Source of the DNA: Bactericera cockerelli
Lineage: Eukaryota; Arthropoda; Insecta; Hemiptera; Triozidae
Length of the DNA stretch: 64,000 bases
Reading direction: 5' to 3'
Assembly (NCBI GenBank): GCA_024516035.1
Contig: CM044959.1
Location: 37,584,369 to 37,648,368 of the forward strand
The notes below the pieces were generated by a model. It was not told where the DNA came from. It searched no databases and saw nothing but the letters and a program-made list of their open reading frames with translations. The translations under genes were made by a program, and so were the position numbers. This document shows positions 54,404-64,000 of this stretch, piece after piece. Each line of letters starts with the position of its first letter. The stretch's first letter is position 1.

Positions 54404-55925
54404 TCAAGTCTTGGGGAGTGGCTTGATTCCCAAGAGCAAGGCTTTCTGATGCCTACTTGTTCCACTGGACAAGGGTACTTTCAGTTTAACATTTAACTTG
54501 GGTTTAATATGTTGATATTTGTACATGGCAGCTTGTCTAATATCACTTTTGTGTTCTGGAACTAAACTTAAGCTCAAACTGCTTCTGGAAAGCAGTGCTT
54601 TGTCTTTAATTTCAAGAGCTTTTAACTCTTTTTTCTTTTTCCTGAAACTATCTCTGAGAACTCTGTTTGCATCAAAATCATTTTTCCAAACACTATCTTG
54701 TCTATCAAGAAGATTACTTAGTCGAGATGCTCTGCTCTTAGAAGTGCTTATGTCATTGCTCCCATGTTCGAGTTTGAACATTGGATCATCAAATAGTTTA
54801 CGGCTTGTTTCTTTGGTTTCAGGCACAACCTGTTCATTTTCCAGAGGATTCCAACGATTTTCTTGCCTTCTTGCACCACTCACTATAACATAATCCAAAT
54901 TTCCTGAGAAAAAATAAATTTAAATTATTATATAATATTTCAGAAGCCTACTTTTTGAATATTAGACTTAAAAAAAAAAATTCAAATCATTCACATGAAA
55001 GATATCAAATATAAACATGTTTAATAAATTCAATTAAACTAAGAAGAGTTGTAATTGCAAATAATAATCTAGCTCAGTTTTATACTTTCCACTACCTATA
55101 AAGTATAGAAAGTAATTTTTTGCTTAGTTTTTTTCAAAGTTGAGTTGATAACATTTCTGGACAAATCAGACTCTATCAAATGGTCCATTTGTATGTTTAT
55201 GTGTCTATACAAAATATCTTAAGAACAGTAAGTCATAGAGTTATAAAATTTGGATGTAGCTTTATGGCATTAAAAGTATGCACCCAAGAGAATTTCATGA
55301 ATAAAAATTCAAAACTTCAAGAGCTATCAAAAAAATTAATAGAATAAAATTGTGTCTTTTTTGATGATTTTACGCTCATTTTTCATAATTTCTGTATATA
55401 TTTCCAACAAATAGGTATGATATTTTTACAAGGTAGCATAGGGAAGAGGTAGACCTGCACACAACACTACAGTATTCATGGGTTCCCAACCTGCTCAAGT
55501 TTTTCTAAAAGAAAGCCAGTTTATTTTCTATGGCATCATAAATGAGAAATTGAGTTTCTAGTGAATTTAAATCATATTACAAAATCAAAATTATCAGATA
55601 TGTCAACAGACTTACCTGGATCTGTTTTAATTTCAAAGTGACTATCACATAGGTGACATTTCATACGGAACTGATAGACAGGAGTGGAATAATACATGCC
55701 AATCTTTTTCTTTTCTGCATTGTATCTCACACCCATACCAATATGGTTGTTGCAACCATCACACCAGATGTTGTATGGGAGTTCAAAACGGATGATCATG
55801 ATACCCATATGTAGTTTTCTTGCTCTCTCACGGAGAGCATGGGTGCCAAGAAACTTGTTAAGTCCTCCAACACTAGGGTCATAGTCTGGAGGATAGTACT
55901 TGTTGGTTCCTTTTCTTTCACCCAT
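54404..55925 (-). CDS. YJU2B: YJU2B / CCDC130 homologue, putative splicing factor
   Basis: Member of the YJU2/CWC16 family, nuclear proteins of the catalytic-stage spliceosome. Coding exons are 55925-55616 and 54903-54404, joined in phase 1 (G|GA), giving about 269 aa. The N-terminus MGERKGTNKYYPPDYDPSVG is diagnostic. The block YNIWCDGCNNHIGMGVRYNA then CHLC carries the paired-cysteine metal-binding motif (CxxC...CxxC). Exon 2 opens LDYVIVSGARRQENRW and has the FRLEHG-like MFKLEHG. It is shorter than the human protein (about 396 aa), lacking much of the variable C-terminal tail. An acceptor (TTTTAG at about 55928) lies just above the ATG, so a non-coding 5' exon is expected; a possible donor GTAAGT is at about 56539. 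A reverse AATAAA is at 54242-54237. Confidence 0.95.
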
Positions 55926-57026
55926 TTCTAAAAGAAAGAAAAAATAAATTGAGATAGTATTAACACAAATTAGATCACTTGAGTTAATACACAACCAGTT
56001 GTATAAATGGTTTGGAACAATATTTTATTTACCTATTTAAATTTCAATTCACCAGACAAGTCTACTTTGTACACATTTTAATACATCTCAGAGATGGGGC
56101 AACATTGATTAAGGCAGACATTAAATAATGTTGGCTATTTGGTCAAGAACCAGCAAACTTGACAAAAGTAGTCACAACTTGTACTTCATGGAACCATAGG
56201 CTGGATATATTATGATTTTTGTTTAAGTTATTAATTTGCTGCATTTGACTGGGGTACAGTCCTGCTCCTTGATTATTTTTCAGGTTCCACAGGAATGGTT
56301 GTGATAACTGAGAAAATATAATCACGTTCCTTATCACTTGGAACATTTGTAAAAATGGATGGGAGCCTAGCATGATGATCTGCGGGTACTCTACCCCTAC
56401 TTTGGCTTGTGGTGAGCTATATGGATGTTTGACCATTGAATGGTGAGTAAAGCCACAGATAAGAACAAAGTAATTTAAACTGGCTGAGTTCAAGAGGCTG
56501 AGAACACCCTGAAAATATAAAATGATCACTTACTTTGGCCTTAAAAATAAAGTCTTCAGGTATCTTCTTCAAATTTAAATAATCAATCAAGTATCAAAAT
56601 GGTCTTTTCTTTAAAAACTGTTCATACATCTCAAATCTAAATAATGGATAGTTAAATGTATTATTTTTTTATTTATTAATAAGTACTAATTAATAAGTTT
56701 AAATTTAAAAAAATAAATTCAGCAACCACAACCGTTCGCCAATGTTCATGCCGCGCATTCGACTTTTGCGTATTAAATCCAGTCACGCATTCTATTCTTC
56801 GAAAATAAAAACAAAACGTTCTTATCACTGCAGAATGTAAACAAAAGAAAAGCTTTTTTGCTCATTCTGATTCATTTCATTCTAGCGTGTAGGAGGTGAA
56901 TTTTTTCAAGACAAATCAAAAATCTTTCTAATTTCCTATTCTTGTGACCCTTGGGTCGTGTATTCCTTATTATAGCAAGCATAATAATTATAGTGTATTA
57001 AAAATATTGAGGAGGCCTTTTTAATC
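55926..57026. promoter_or_regulatory. Shared upstream region of YJU2B and ESS2
   Basis: These are the 1.1 kb between two divergent start codons. They must contain the non-coding first exon and promoter of YJU2B (candidate donor on the minus strand at about 56539) and the promoter and 5' UTR of ESS2. A short CpG-bearing patch is at about 56748-56770. No TATA box is evident. Confidence 0.45.
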
Positions 57027-60000
57027 ATGGATGAAACACCTTCGCCTCAAGTGGGAGAAAAAGCTCTATCAGTTAGAAAAACAAGTGCTGACATATTCAA
57101 GGAACCAACCAAACCTCCAGAAAAGAAAAGAAGGACAAAAAAAGTTCTCCCTGAAGAAACATATTTAAATGTAAGTGCACTTTTGTAAAAACCACTGAAT
57201 GAAGGGTATGAAATCAAACTCATAATATTCTTGATATACAGTAGAATCTCACTAACTGAAAGTCCCAATAGGTTGAAATTCCCATTCAGTAGAAAGAATT
57301 CTTTGGGCCTTGTCAAACTGTGCCCCTTATTTGACATCCCAATAACTAAAAATGACTCTTATGTCCCTTGAATTTTGAGTTAATGGAATTATACTGTAAT
57401 TAGGAACATTCCTTTTACATACGCATGTTCACACCAAACCAAGCATTTGATGCTCTAACTCCCATATTTATGAATGATTCTGAGTCTGACTTGAGACAGG
57501 ATCTGGCTCCAGGGAAAATTTGGTGGTAGTGGTTTTACTTACTCACTGCACTGGCATTTGAAGCTGGAACCAGTCCAGTGCCTCGTGAGTTTTTCACCTG
57601 CATACATTTCTGACCATTTATTCATCTGGTGCACACTCTAGAATTTCCATGTTTTTTTTTTTTTTTTTCTTATTCCATCAACCCACTGTAGTCTAGGTCT
57701 TCCTGGTAATCTTCTTCCACCTGTATCTTCTGTCCATATATTTCTTGCTAGTCCATTACTTCCCCGTATGATGTGGCCATACCATTTTAATTGTCTGGTT
57801 TTGATTATTGCCACAATATCTTGGCTGTTGTATAGTTTCTGATTTCTCTGTTTTTTTCTTTATCTCCATACATTATTATCTCACATGTTTGGATTTTCAA
57901 AAACAGTTAACTTTCTAACCATAAAATATGACTGGGAGTATTGAGTTTTATAAATTCTTTTCTTTGTGGTCCATGATAAGTGTTTCAATGACACCATTTT
58001 CTTCATTGCTAATCTGGTTCTGTTTCCTGCCTTTATTCTCACTAGTACCTCTTCTTCCATTCTGTTCTTTTCATTTATAATTGCTACCAATTACTTGAAG
58101 TTTGCAACTCTTTCAAATCTAATAGTGGTTTTACTTTCATTTTTTAGAGGGTCATCTGTGGGTAGGAGACAGTAAAACTACTACCCATGAATTTTCCCTG
58201 ATGCCAGATCTTGTCTTAAGTGTTGGGTGGAAGAGATTGAAATAGGCAATAACCACACCCTATAGTTAGGACATTTTTTTTTTTTTAGACATTTATCTAT
58301 TTTTTTCTTCCTTTCTATTTTTTGAGATATATATTGCTTTGAGACTGTTACTATTTGTGCTGTGGTATTAGCAACAGACAGTTGCTCATAGATAGATCTA
58401 TTTATTTAATTTTTTTTTTCAGAGAATTGCTGATATCATTGAGAGAGACTTCTTCCCAGACTTGGAAAAATTACATGCTCAAAATGACTTCTTGGATGCT
58501 ATGGAAGTGAATGACATTCAAAAACTGAGGGAACTCTATGCTAAATATTCTAATTCAACACCTTATGTAGACAGATGTAAGTATCTAGTCATCTTCTTCT
58601 TCCACTGTGCCTTTTCTCAATTCCACTCTGGGTTGGCTTTGTTCAACATCTTCTTCATGATTGAGATTGTTTGTTTCTGGCACTCCTACTTCTACATTTT
58701 AAGGCTGGATTTTTTTCCTCACACCAGCCCTGTTGAGGGCACCAATGATATGTTTTGTCTTATATACTAGATGTAAATAACTCATATGATTTGAAAAGCT
58801 AGTTCAAATTATAATCGAATACCTACACGTTTTTTCTCCATTAGGTAGTGAAGCAAGTCCTGCCTCATTTGAAACACCAGAACATTACACATCACTTCAG
58901 GAAGCTGGTGCTGTGAACCCAGAAGCTTCCATCAGATCTCAAAGTTCTTGTTCATCAAGGAAATCACGATTTTCAGAAAAATGCAATAGTCTGGATGAAT
59001 TTCTTGCAACTCATACTAGTGAAGATAATCAAAGTTTTGAGGATATCATTGAGCATGCCAAAAAACAGCATAGAGTAAAGGTAGGTAAAAATATACATAA
59101 TTTGTGCATCTGGCTGGGTAACCTTAAACAGGGAGAAGACCAGGACTATAAACTATAAACAGAGAACAGACTACTCAACCCTAACAAGCCTGGCTAGCTT
59201 GGAGTTTACCAAGGATTCAATGGCTTTCTAAAAAAAGTCCACAAGTTCCCATAATTGTTGACTCCATTAGAAAAGAGCAAGAAGAGTTTTTTTAGGAGGC
59301 CAGCCAACATTTCAAGATAATATAAGTTGGACCCTGCACTGATCTAACCTGTAACAGGTTCAATGATCTTCAAAATCTAGGTTTATATTTTGAATCTATC
59401 TGATTGATTTTATCTTGCAGTATCCTTGGCTTTATCAAGGTGAGAAGGATGCACCTGAAAACACAAGTAATTTCCTTGAGCTACCCTCAATGCAGGAACA
59501 AATAGAAACAGCAAAGAACCAAAACCGAGACAGGAGGATACAAATGTGGAGCTTTGTGAACAAGAACTATGCCATGTATACACCAGATGGTAAGTGATTC
59601 ACAGATATGATATGATACTATAAATCTTAAAAGGGATGATGGATTTTTAATGTATGTTTACTCTTAATAATACTTGAAAAGAACAGATAACTTGAATTCA
59701 TTTTGATAAATAAAAAAATGCATGGGCTACCTGAATGTACTTGAGTATGACCATTGACCATGTTTGAATGGAACAAAAATGTGCACTTGTAGTCAAGTGG
59801 TTAACATGCTAGTCTGGTAATCCAGGTAGCGTAGGGATCCGTGAGTTCGAATTCCACTCAGTGCACGAATTTTTCCTCATTAATTTGTATATTAATAATA
59901 AGACTCTGAGGGTTAGGTGGTAGAAAATGCTTTGAGAATTAACCTCGCCTGGTAGTTACCTTCCACTAAAGAGTATTATTATTATAAAAAAGTATTATGT

Positions 60001-63000
60001 TTGTTTTTGTAAGATGTTAATATTTTGTGTTTTACAAAAAAAAACAGTTGTCTTTTCAGTTTTTAATCAAATTGAACTACACATTTCCTTTCATGACAGG
60101 TGTTCCACTGACAAAGGACGAGCAGATTGAGATGGCCCGCAACCGTATGAGCATCAATCATGCTGGCACTAGACTTCAGGTGAACCCATTTGACGAACAG
60201 CAGTCAAAAGAGGTAGTTCAGGATTTGGCTAAAACAGCAGCCATATCCAGTCTAAGTGGGAAGATTGGAGTGGATGGGAAGGAGATAACATTGAATAGTA
60301 CACCTCAAGTGAATGGGTTCTCATTTGTGAAGTCACCCTCCCCTGCACCAGGTATTCATTGTGAAAATTTAATGTTGAATTTCAGCAACTAAGTAAATGG
60401 TCATAATTTTAACTAAAGGTTAACATAACAAAATAACAAGTATGATAAATTTGTTTGAATACATTTCAAAATTTAATTTGATTTGCTCAAATTTATATTT
60501 CCCCTTCTATTTAAACTCCTCTTTGATATTTCTTTACTCTTCTTTCACTGGAAAATCACAAACCAGCTACACAAATTAACCTCATCCAGCCTAAGTGGGG
60601 CCGGAAATAGCCAGCATTACGAGGGTCTAAATTTGAATGGTCACTCATCCAAGTGCTTACCTCGCTGGGCATTGCTTAGCTTCAGTGACAGAACAAGAAC
60701 TGGGTGAATATTTCCAAACATGGTTTTTTGATGTCCCCATTGAATAAAAACAAATCGGTAAGGAAAAAATAAAGGAATCCACTAGTGAAATGAAGGGAAC
60801 ACATTAGCTTTAACTTGAAAGTACATAAAACATATTTTTTTATTATTATTTATATAAAAAATAAGTACATGATATCAGCAAATGTCCGTCCTCTGGCCTG
60901 TCCCCAGCTTGTTTTAGATTGTTTAAATTTATAATAGCTCAATTCCTTTTTAAATAATTAAATTAAAATATAATTTTTTCAAAAGCCAAGAAGACAACTA
61001 CTTAACATTGAATTTTATTTTATTAATTACCATTTCAATTATTTCTATTTTTGACTTTAAAGTGTGTCCCCATACTTTTTGTCCTTCCTCTGGCAAGCCA
61101 CTTTATTGCCGTTTTCAAAAGAGGGGAAAGTAACGTCACTCTATGAAAGGAGGGGAAACGTCTCCTACCTTTCTTGTGATTCTAATTTCCACGTTAGTTT
61201 TGTTCGATGTTTTGGTTGTTTGAAGATTTTCAGGAAGTAAGGTTGTGCGTAAGTGCGTCACAGAAGAGCTTGTCTTTCCTCTGGCAAGTAAAAAGAAAAG
61301 ATTTATTTTACTTTAAAAAAATATAATGAGATGTTTCTATTTTATTTGCAGATTATTTCTCCATTTCGAAAACAATATTAATATTTTTCTTTTTAATATT
61401 GCACTTAAAAGTTAGAGTTATAGTCAAAATGTCTCTCCTCTGGTAGTCCTTCCTCTGGCTATTTTGTACCTATTATCTCTATTTTTTAAAAAACAGGGAA
61501 AAATAGAGAAAAAATAATTTCTCAGAAGTGCACCCTCTAAATACCTAAATATTAATATCCTAGGTACTTGATTTCCCCACATTCAGCTAGTTATTTTAAA
61601 AAAATTGGCTGGGGACAAAAATTGCCCTGAAAAAACCACGTTTGGAAATATTCACCCAACTGGTATTTTCAATGGGTCATTGATAATGGCTTATTTGATC
61701 TTTAAATGTTAACATAAGTATCAGTTAATAATGAAAAATTGAAATGCACTTTAGAGATTTCAAAACTAATATGTCATCTGATTAAATAGGTACCTACAAC
61801 TTTTACCTATAGATGTTTACTCTTTTAGCTCTTGAGTAGAATATCTTTGATAACCCTTCCCTCTTTCCCGCAGGTGTTGATGCTTCCCCCCTGATGACGT
61901 GGGGGCAGATAGAGGGGACTCCATTCAAGCTGGACGGCAGTGACACGCCGATTCTGCCCGGCCCTGCTCAGGCTGGCTTCAAGATGCCCGAACCCCCCAA
62001 GCGAGAGCGCCTAGCTCTGGCCCTGGCAGACAAAGTGAGCGAGAGGTATCGAGACCGGAAGAAGAAGGCGCTGGCTTTTGCCAAACAGCAGCTCAAATCG
62101 TGAGTCTTCAAACCTATCTGGGGTCAATAATAATACTCTTTAGTGAATGGTAACCAGCAGATGAGATTAATGCTCAATAGTCTGACTGGGGAACGTTAAA
62201 CAGGGAGAAGACCAGTGTCTCGCTAGAGGACTATAAACAGAGAACAGACTAGCCAACCTTTAGAAGCCAGGCTAGCTAGCAGTTTCCTAAGGGTTTAAAG
62301 GCTTATAGAGAAAAGTCCAAGTCCTCATGATGGTTGATCACACAGAGAAATATGTGGTTGAGGACGAGCCAACTTTGAAATAAAGTTGGCTGGAGACCAT
62401 CACTCACCCCTCCAGCTGTAGCCAAGCTGGCTACAACAACAACAACAACATAATAATACTCTTTAGTAAATGGTAACCAGCAGATGAGATTAATTCTCAA
62501 AACATTTTTCACCACATAACCCTCCGAGTCTTATTATTAATATTATTATGTGGTCACCCACTCAACGTTATGTGGTCAACATGATGTTCCATGTTTTTCT
62601 GGTTTCCAACCCGACTCAGGCGGGGTGAGGTCAATGTGAACAGATGGGTAATTTGTTTTCTACATGATTTTTATTTATTAATTTCATGAGAATAATTTGA
62701 ATCTGGCTTGGTAGAGAGAAATAAAATACACACACATTCTTGAACGTTCAAGGCCTACTCGTACCTCACAAGGAAAAATGAGTAGTTTCTTTCACAATGA
62801 ATACTCAAAAAATTGAGTAACAACCATTAATGACATTATCAAAAAAATAGCATGGAGGATCTTAGTAATACTTTGCTACTAAGAAAGTGTGTGAAGAATC
62901 TGTTGCTTCCTCTGTCCCAGTAGCTAGTAGCTCAGTGGTAAAGATGTCCATCTGGTGAACCAGAGGTCGCAGGTTCGAAAGCCAGCGAGGACATGACGAA

Positions 63001-63758
63001 TTATAATGTTCCCCTTTGATATTGTGACTTTTATCTTGGGTATTCTTTCGCTTACTGCTGCAAAAATATGACTAATTAGTTTTAATCGGGCAATTTAAAT
63101 AAAGTGATATTAATATTATCATCATAGGGTGGCGTCATCGTGAACGGTGGTAGCCAGACAGTGGAGGAATGACTCAGCATTTCTACCACTGTCTTTACAA
63201 GGAGGCTAATAATTGATAATGGCTCCCAGAACCAAGCCAATGCGGGTCTACTCCCTGTTTATAGTCTCTCAGCCAGACTGCTGGTCTACTCCCTGTTTAT
63301 GGTTCCCCAGCCAGACTATTATAGTTAATATTATAGACATTGATAATTGATAAAGTTAAAATTAAAAATTTGATAAAGAAAAAGAAAAAAATCAATGAAT
63401 ACAATGTCTTTGATTGATTTTAATGCTGTGTCCGAAAGGCAACTACAATTTTGTAGCAGTCCGTTAAAATAATGAATTTTAATTGTTTCTCTCTATCATT
63501 AACTATAATTATCTCGACCTCTCCCATTCCAGCCCCTCGCACCACAGTTCCCCCCTCTCCGTGTCCCGCCTGAACGCCATGTCCCCCGCCGCCCGTCAGC
63601 TGGCCGCCCAGTACTCGCCCTACATCCGGCGGCTCGGGCGAGACAAAGACCTGCAAGCCTCGTACAGCCCGAGTCCGAGACATTCGCCGCGCTCCCCCAC
63701 ACCCCCCCGGAAGATTTGCTTCTCAAGAGAAAGCGAACGTGAACTTTTTTTTTTTTGA
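57027..63758 (+). CDS. ESS2: ESS2 splicing factor homologue (DGCR14/Es2)
   Basis: Nuclear protein associated with the spliceosome C complex. Exons: 57027-57170, 58423-58576, 58845-59080, 59421-59589, 60100-60351, 61874-62099, 63533-63758; phases agree at every junction. Family blocks in order: IIERDFFPDLEKLHAQNDFL, SLDEFLATHTSEDNQSFEDI, YPWLYQGE, NKNYAMYTPDGVPLT, GKIGVDGKEI, NGFSFVKSPSPAPGVDASPL then MTWGQIEGTPFKL, RERLALALADKVSERYRDRK, and SRLNAMSPAARQLAAQY. The last exon reads to a stop at 63756-63758 inside a T run, ending PRKICFSRESERELFFF, which does not look like the family end. In the neighbouring frame, after the C7 run at 63702-63708, the sequence reads PEDLLLKRKRT then stop. The true C-terminus is therefore doubtful. 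Confidence 0.94.
57640..58150 (-). mobile_element. LINE reverse-transcriptase C-terminal fragment in ESS2 intron 1
   Basis: The minus strand reads VRIKAGNRTRLAMKKM, LKHLSWTTKKRIYKTQ and, in another frame after disruptions, GHIIRGSNGLARNIW and GGRRLPGRPRLQWVDG. These are typical of the C-terminal region of endonuclease/reverse-transcriptase ORFs of non-LTR elements. It is frame-broken and not functional. Confidence 0.75.
58213..58280. repeat. Short repeat family G
   Basis: GGTGGAAGAGATTGAAATAG GCAATAACCACACCCTATAG then TTAGGACATT and a T run. Related pieces are at 31305-31365, 37088-37155 and 49385-49450, each followed by a T-rich stretch. Probably a retroelement end. Confidence 0.6.
59785..59985 (+). 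repeat. tRNA-like SINE family C in ESS2 intron 4
   Basis: TAGTCAAGTGGTTAACATGC, GTGAGTTCGAATTCCACTCA and the body GGTTAGGTGGTAGAAAATGC, ending at AAAGAGTATTATTATTA. A partial reverse copy is at 62455-62570. Confidence 0.8.
60545..61690 (-). repeat. Older 5S-derived SINE copy, split by a DNA transposon
   Basis: The halves 60545-60701 and 61658-61690 match the SINE at 40846-41107 (GGTCACTCATCCAAGTGCTT; AACTGGTATTTTCAATGGG against AACCGGTGTATTCAACATG). They are contiguous once the insert and one AACT are removed. Confidence 0.8.
60702..61657. mobile_element. 956-bp DNA transposon in ESS2 intron 5
   Basis: Inverted ends GGGTGAATATTTCCAAAC (27 of 28 bp matching into the T run) with a 4-bp target duplication AACT (60698-60701 and 61658-61661). 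It splits an older 5S-derived SINE whose halves rejoin exactly across it. The interior repeats TTCCTCTGGCAAG-like motifs (about 60890, 61080, 61275, 61435). No coding frame was seen. Confidence 0.88.
62181..62455 (+). repeat. Repeat family D, most complete copy
   Basis: TCTGACTGGGGAACGTTAAA ... GGCTTATAGAGAAAAGTCCA ... GAGCCAACTTTGAAATAAAG ... ending in (CAA)n. Located in ESS2 intron 6. Confidence 0.8.
62923..63115 (+). repeat. tRNA-like SINE family B in ESS2 intron 6
   Basis: TAGTAGCTCAGTGGTAAAGA, AGAGGTCGCAGGTTCGAAAG and the body CTTACTGCTGCAAAAATATG. It abuts a family H repeat. Confidence 0.75.
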
Positions 63759-63759
63759 G

Positions 63760-64000
63760 AGAGCGAACTTGGGGGGGGGGGGTTTTGGAGAGAGGTTCTA
63801 TTGCGACCTGACAGCTAGAAAAAACTAGTATAGAAGCTCGGACGATGTTTTTTTCTAAACCTTAAGTTCGTTTTTTTTAGAGAGGTTCTATTTGCGATCT
63901 GACAACTAGAAAAAACTAGTATAGAAGCTCGGACAATGATTTTTTCTAAACCTTAAGTTCGTTTTTTTTTTTTTTCTAGAGAGGTTCTATTGCGATTTGA
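63760..64000. repeat. Tandem repeat of 90-99 bp after the last ESS2 exon, open at the window edge
   Basis: AGAGAGGTTCTATTGCGA recurs at 63789, 63879 and 63978, with CTAGTATAGAAGCTCGGA and AAACCTTAAGTTCG in each unit and T runs of variable length. Confidence 0.85.

Overview
The window is animal nuclear DNA, AT-rich and dense in introns, most likely from an arthropod and probably an insect. The basis is GT-AG introns in consistent phase, a two-chain insulin-like peptide gene behind a TATA box and a TCAGT-type initiator, and many tRNA-like and 5S-like SINEs, fold-back elements and LINE pieces. The order or species cannot be fixed from the sequence.

Layout. From 226 to 36024 on the minus strand lies the AP-3 delta-adaptin gene. 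Fifteen coding exon positions were read, about 669 residues joined, and the gene runs off the left edge before its hinge and ear. Two genes sit inside its introns on the opposite strand. One is a 12-exon gene of unknown function (2828-12073, about 1,610 aa, disordered and repetitive). The other is an insulin-like peptide gene (about 21820-23462). Head to head with AP-3 delta is gamma-SNAP (NAPG, 36966-45464, plus, complete, 326 aa). A 6.7-kb fold-back transposon (45912-52650) with a perfect 9-bp target duplication fills the next intergenic stretch. Then come the spliceosome-factor gene YJU2B/CCDC130 (55925-54404, minus) and, divergently, ESS2/DGCR14 (57027-63758, plus, C-terminus uncertain).

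The most unusual signals are in the AP-3 delta locus. It has two homologous 74-bp exons with the same phases (28391-28318 and 27565-27492), the signature of mutually exclusive splicing. Three other exon edges have been copied: a 5' splice-site-like array beside exon 14, an array of about 13 acceptor-plus-exon-edge units beside exon 10, and a second copy of the start of exon 13. A 190-bp hairpin lies 15 nt from the donor that feeds the alternative exons. In the unknown nested gene, a SINE insertion has duplicated a splice acceptor.

Functionally, AP-3 delta and gamma-SNAP both serve vesicle traffic (cargo adaptor, and SNARE disassembly with NSF), and YJU2B and ESS2 are both spliceosome-associated. 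Each of these two divergent pairs therefore joins genes of related process across about 1 kb. Mobile DNA is layered; the clearest stack is at 13535-17132, where a DNA transposon carries a retroposed LINE end and a fold-back element that itself carries a MITE.
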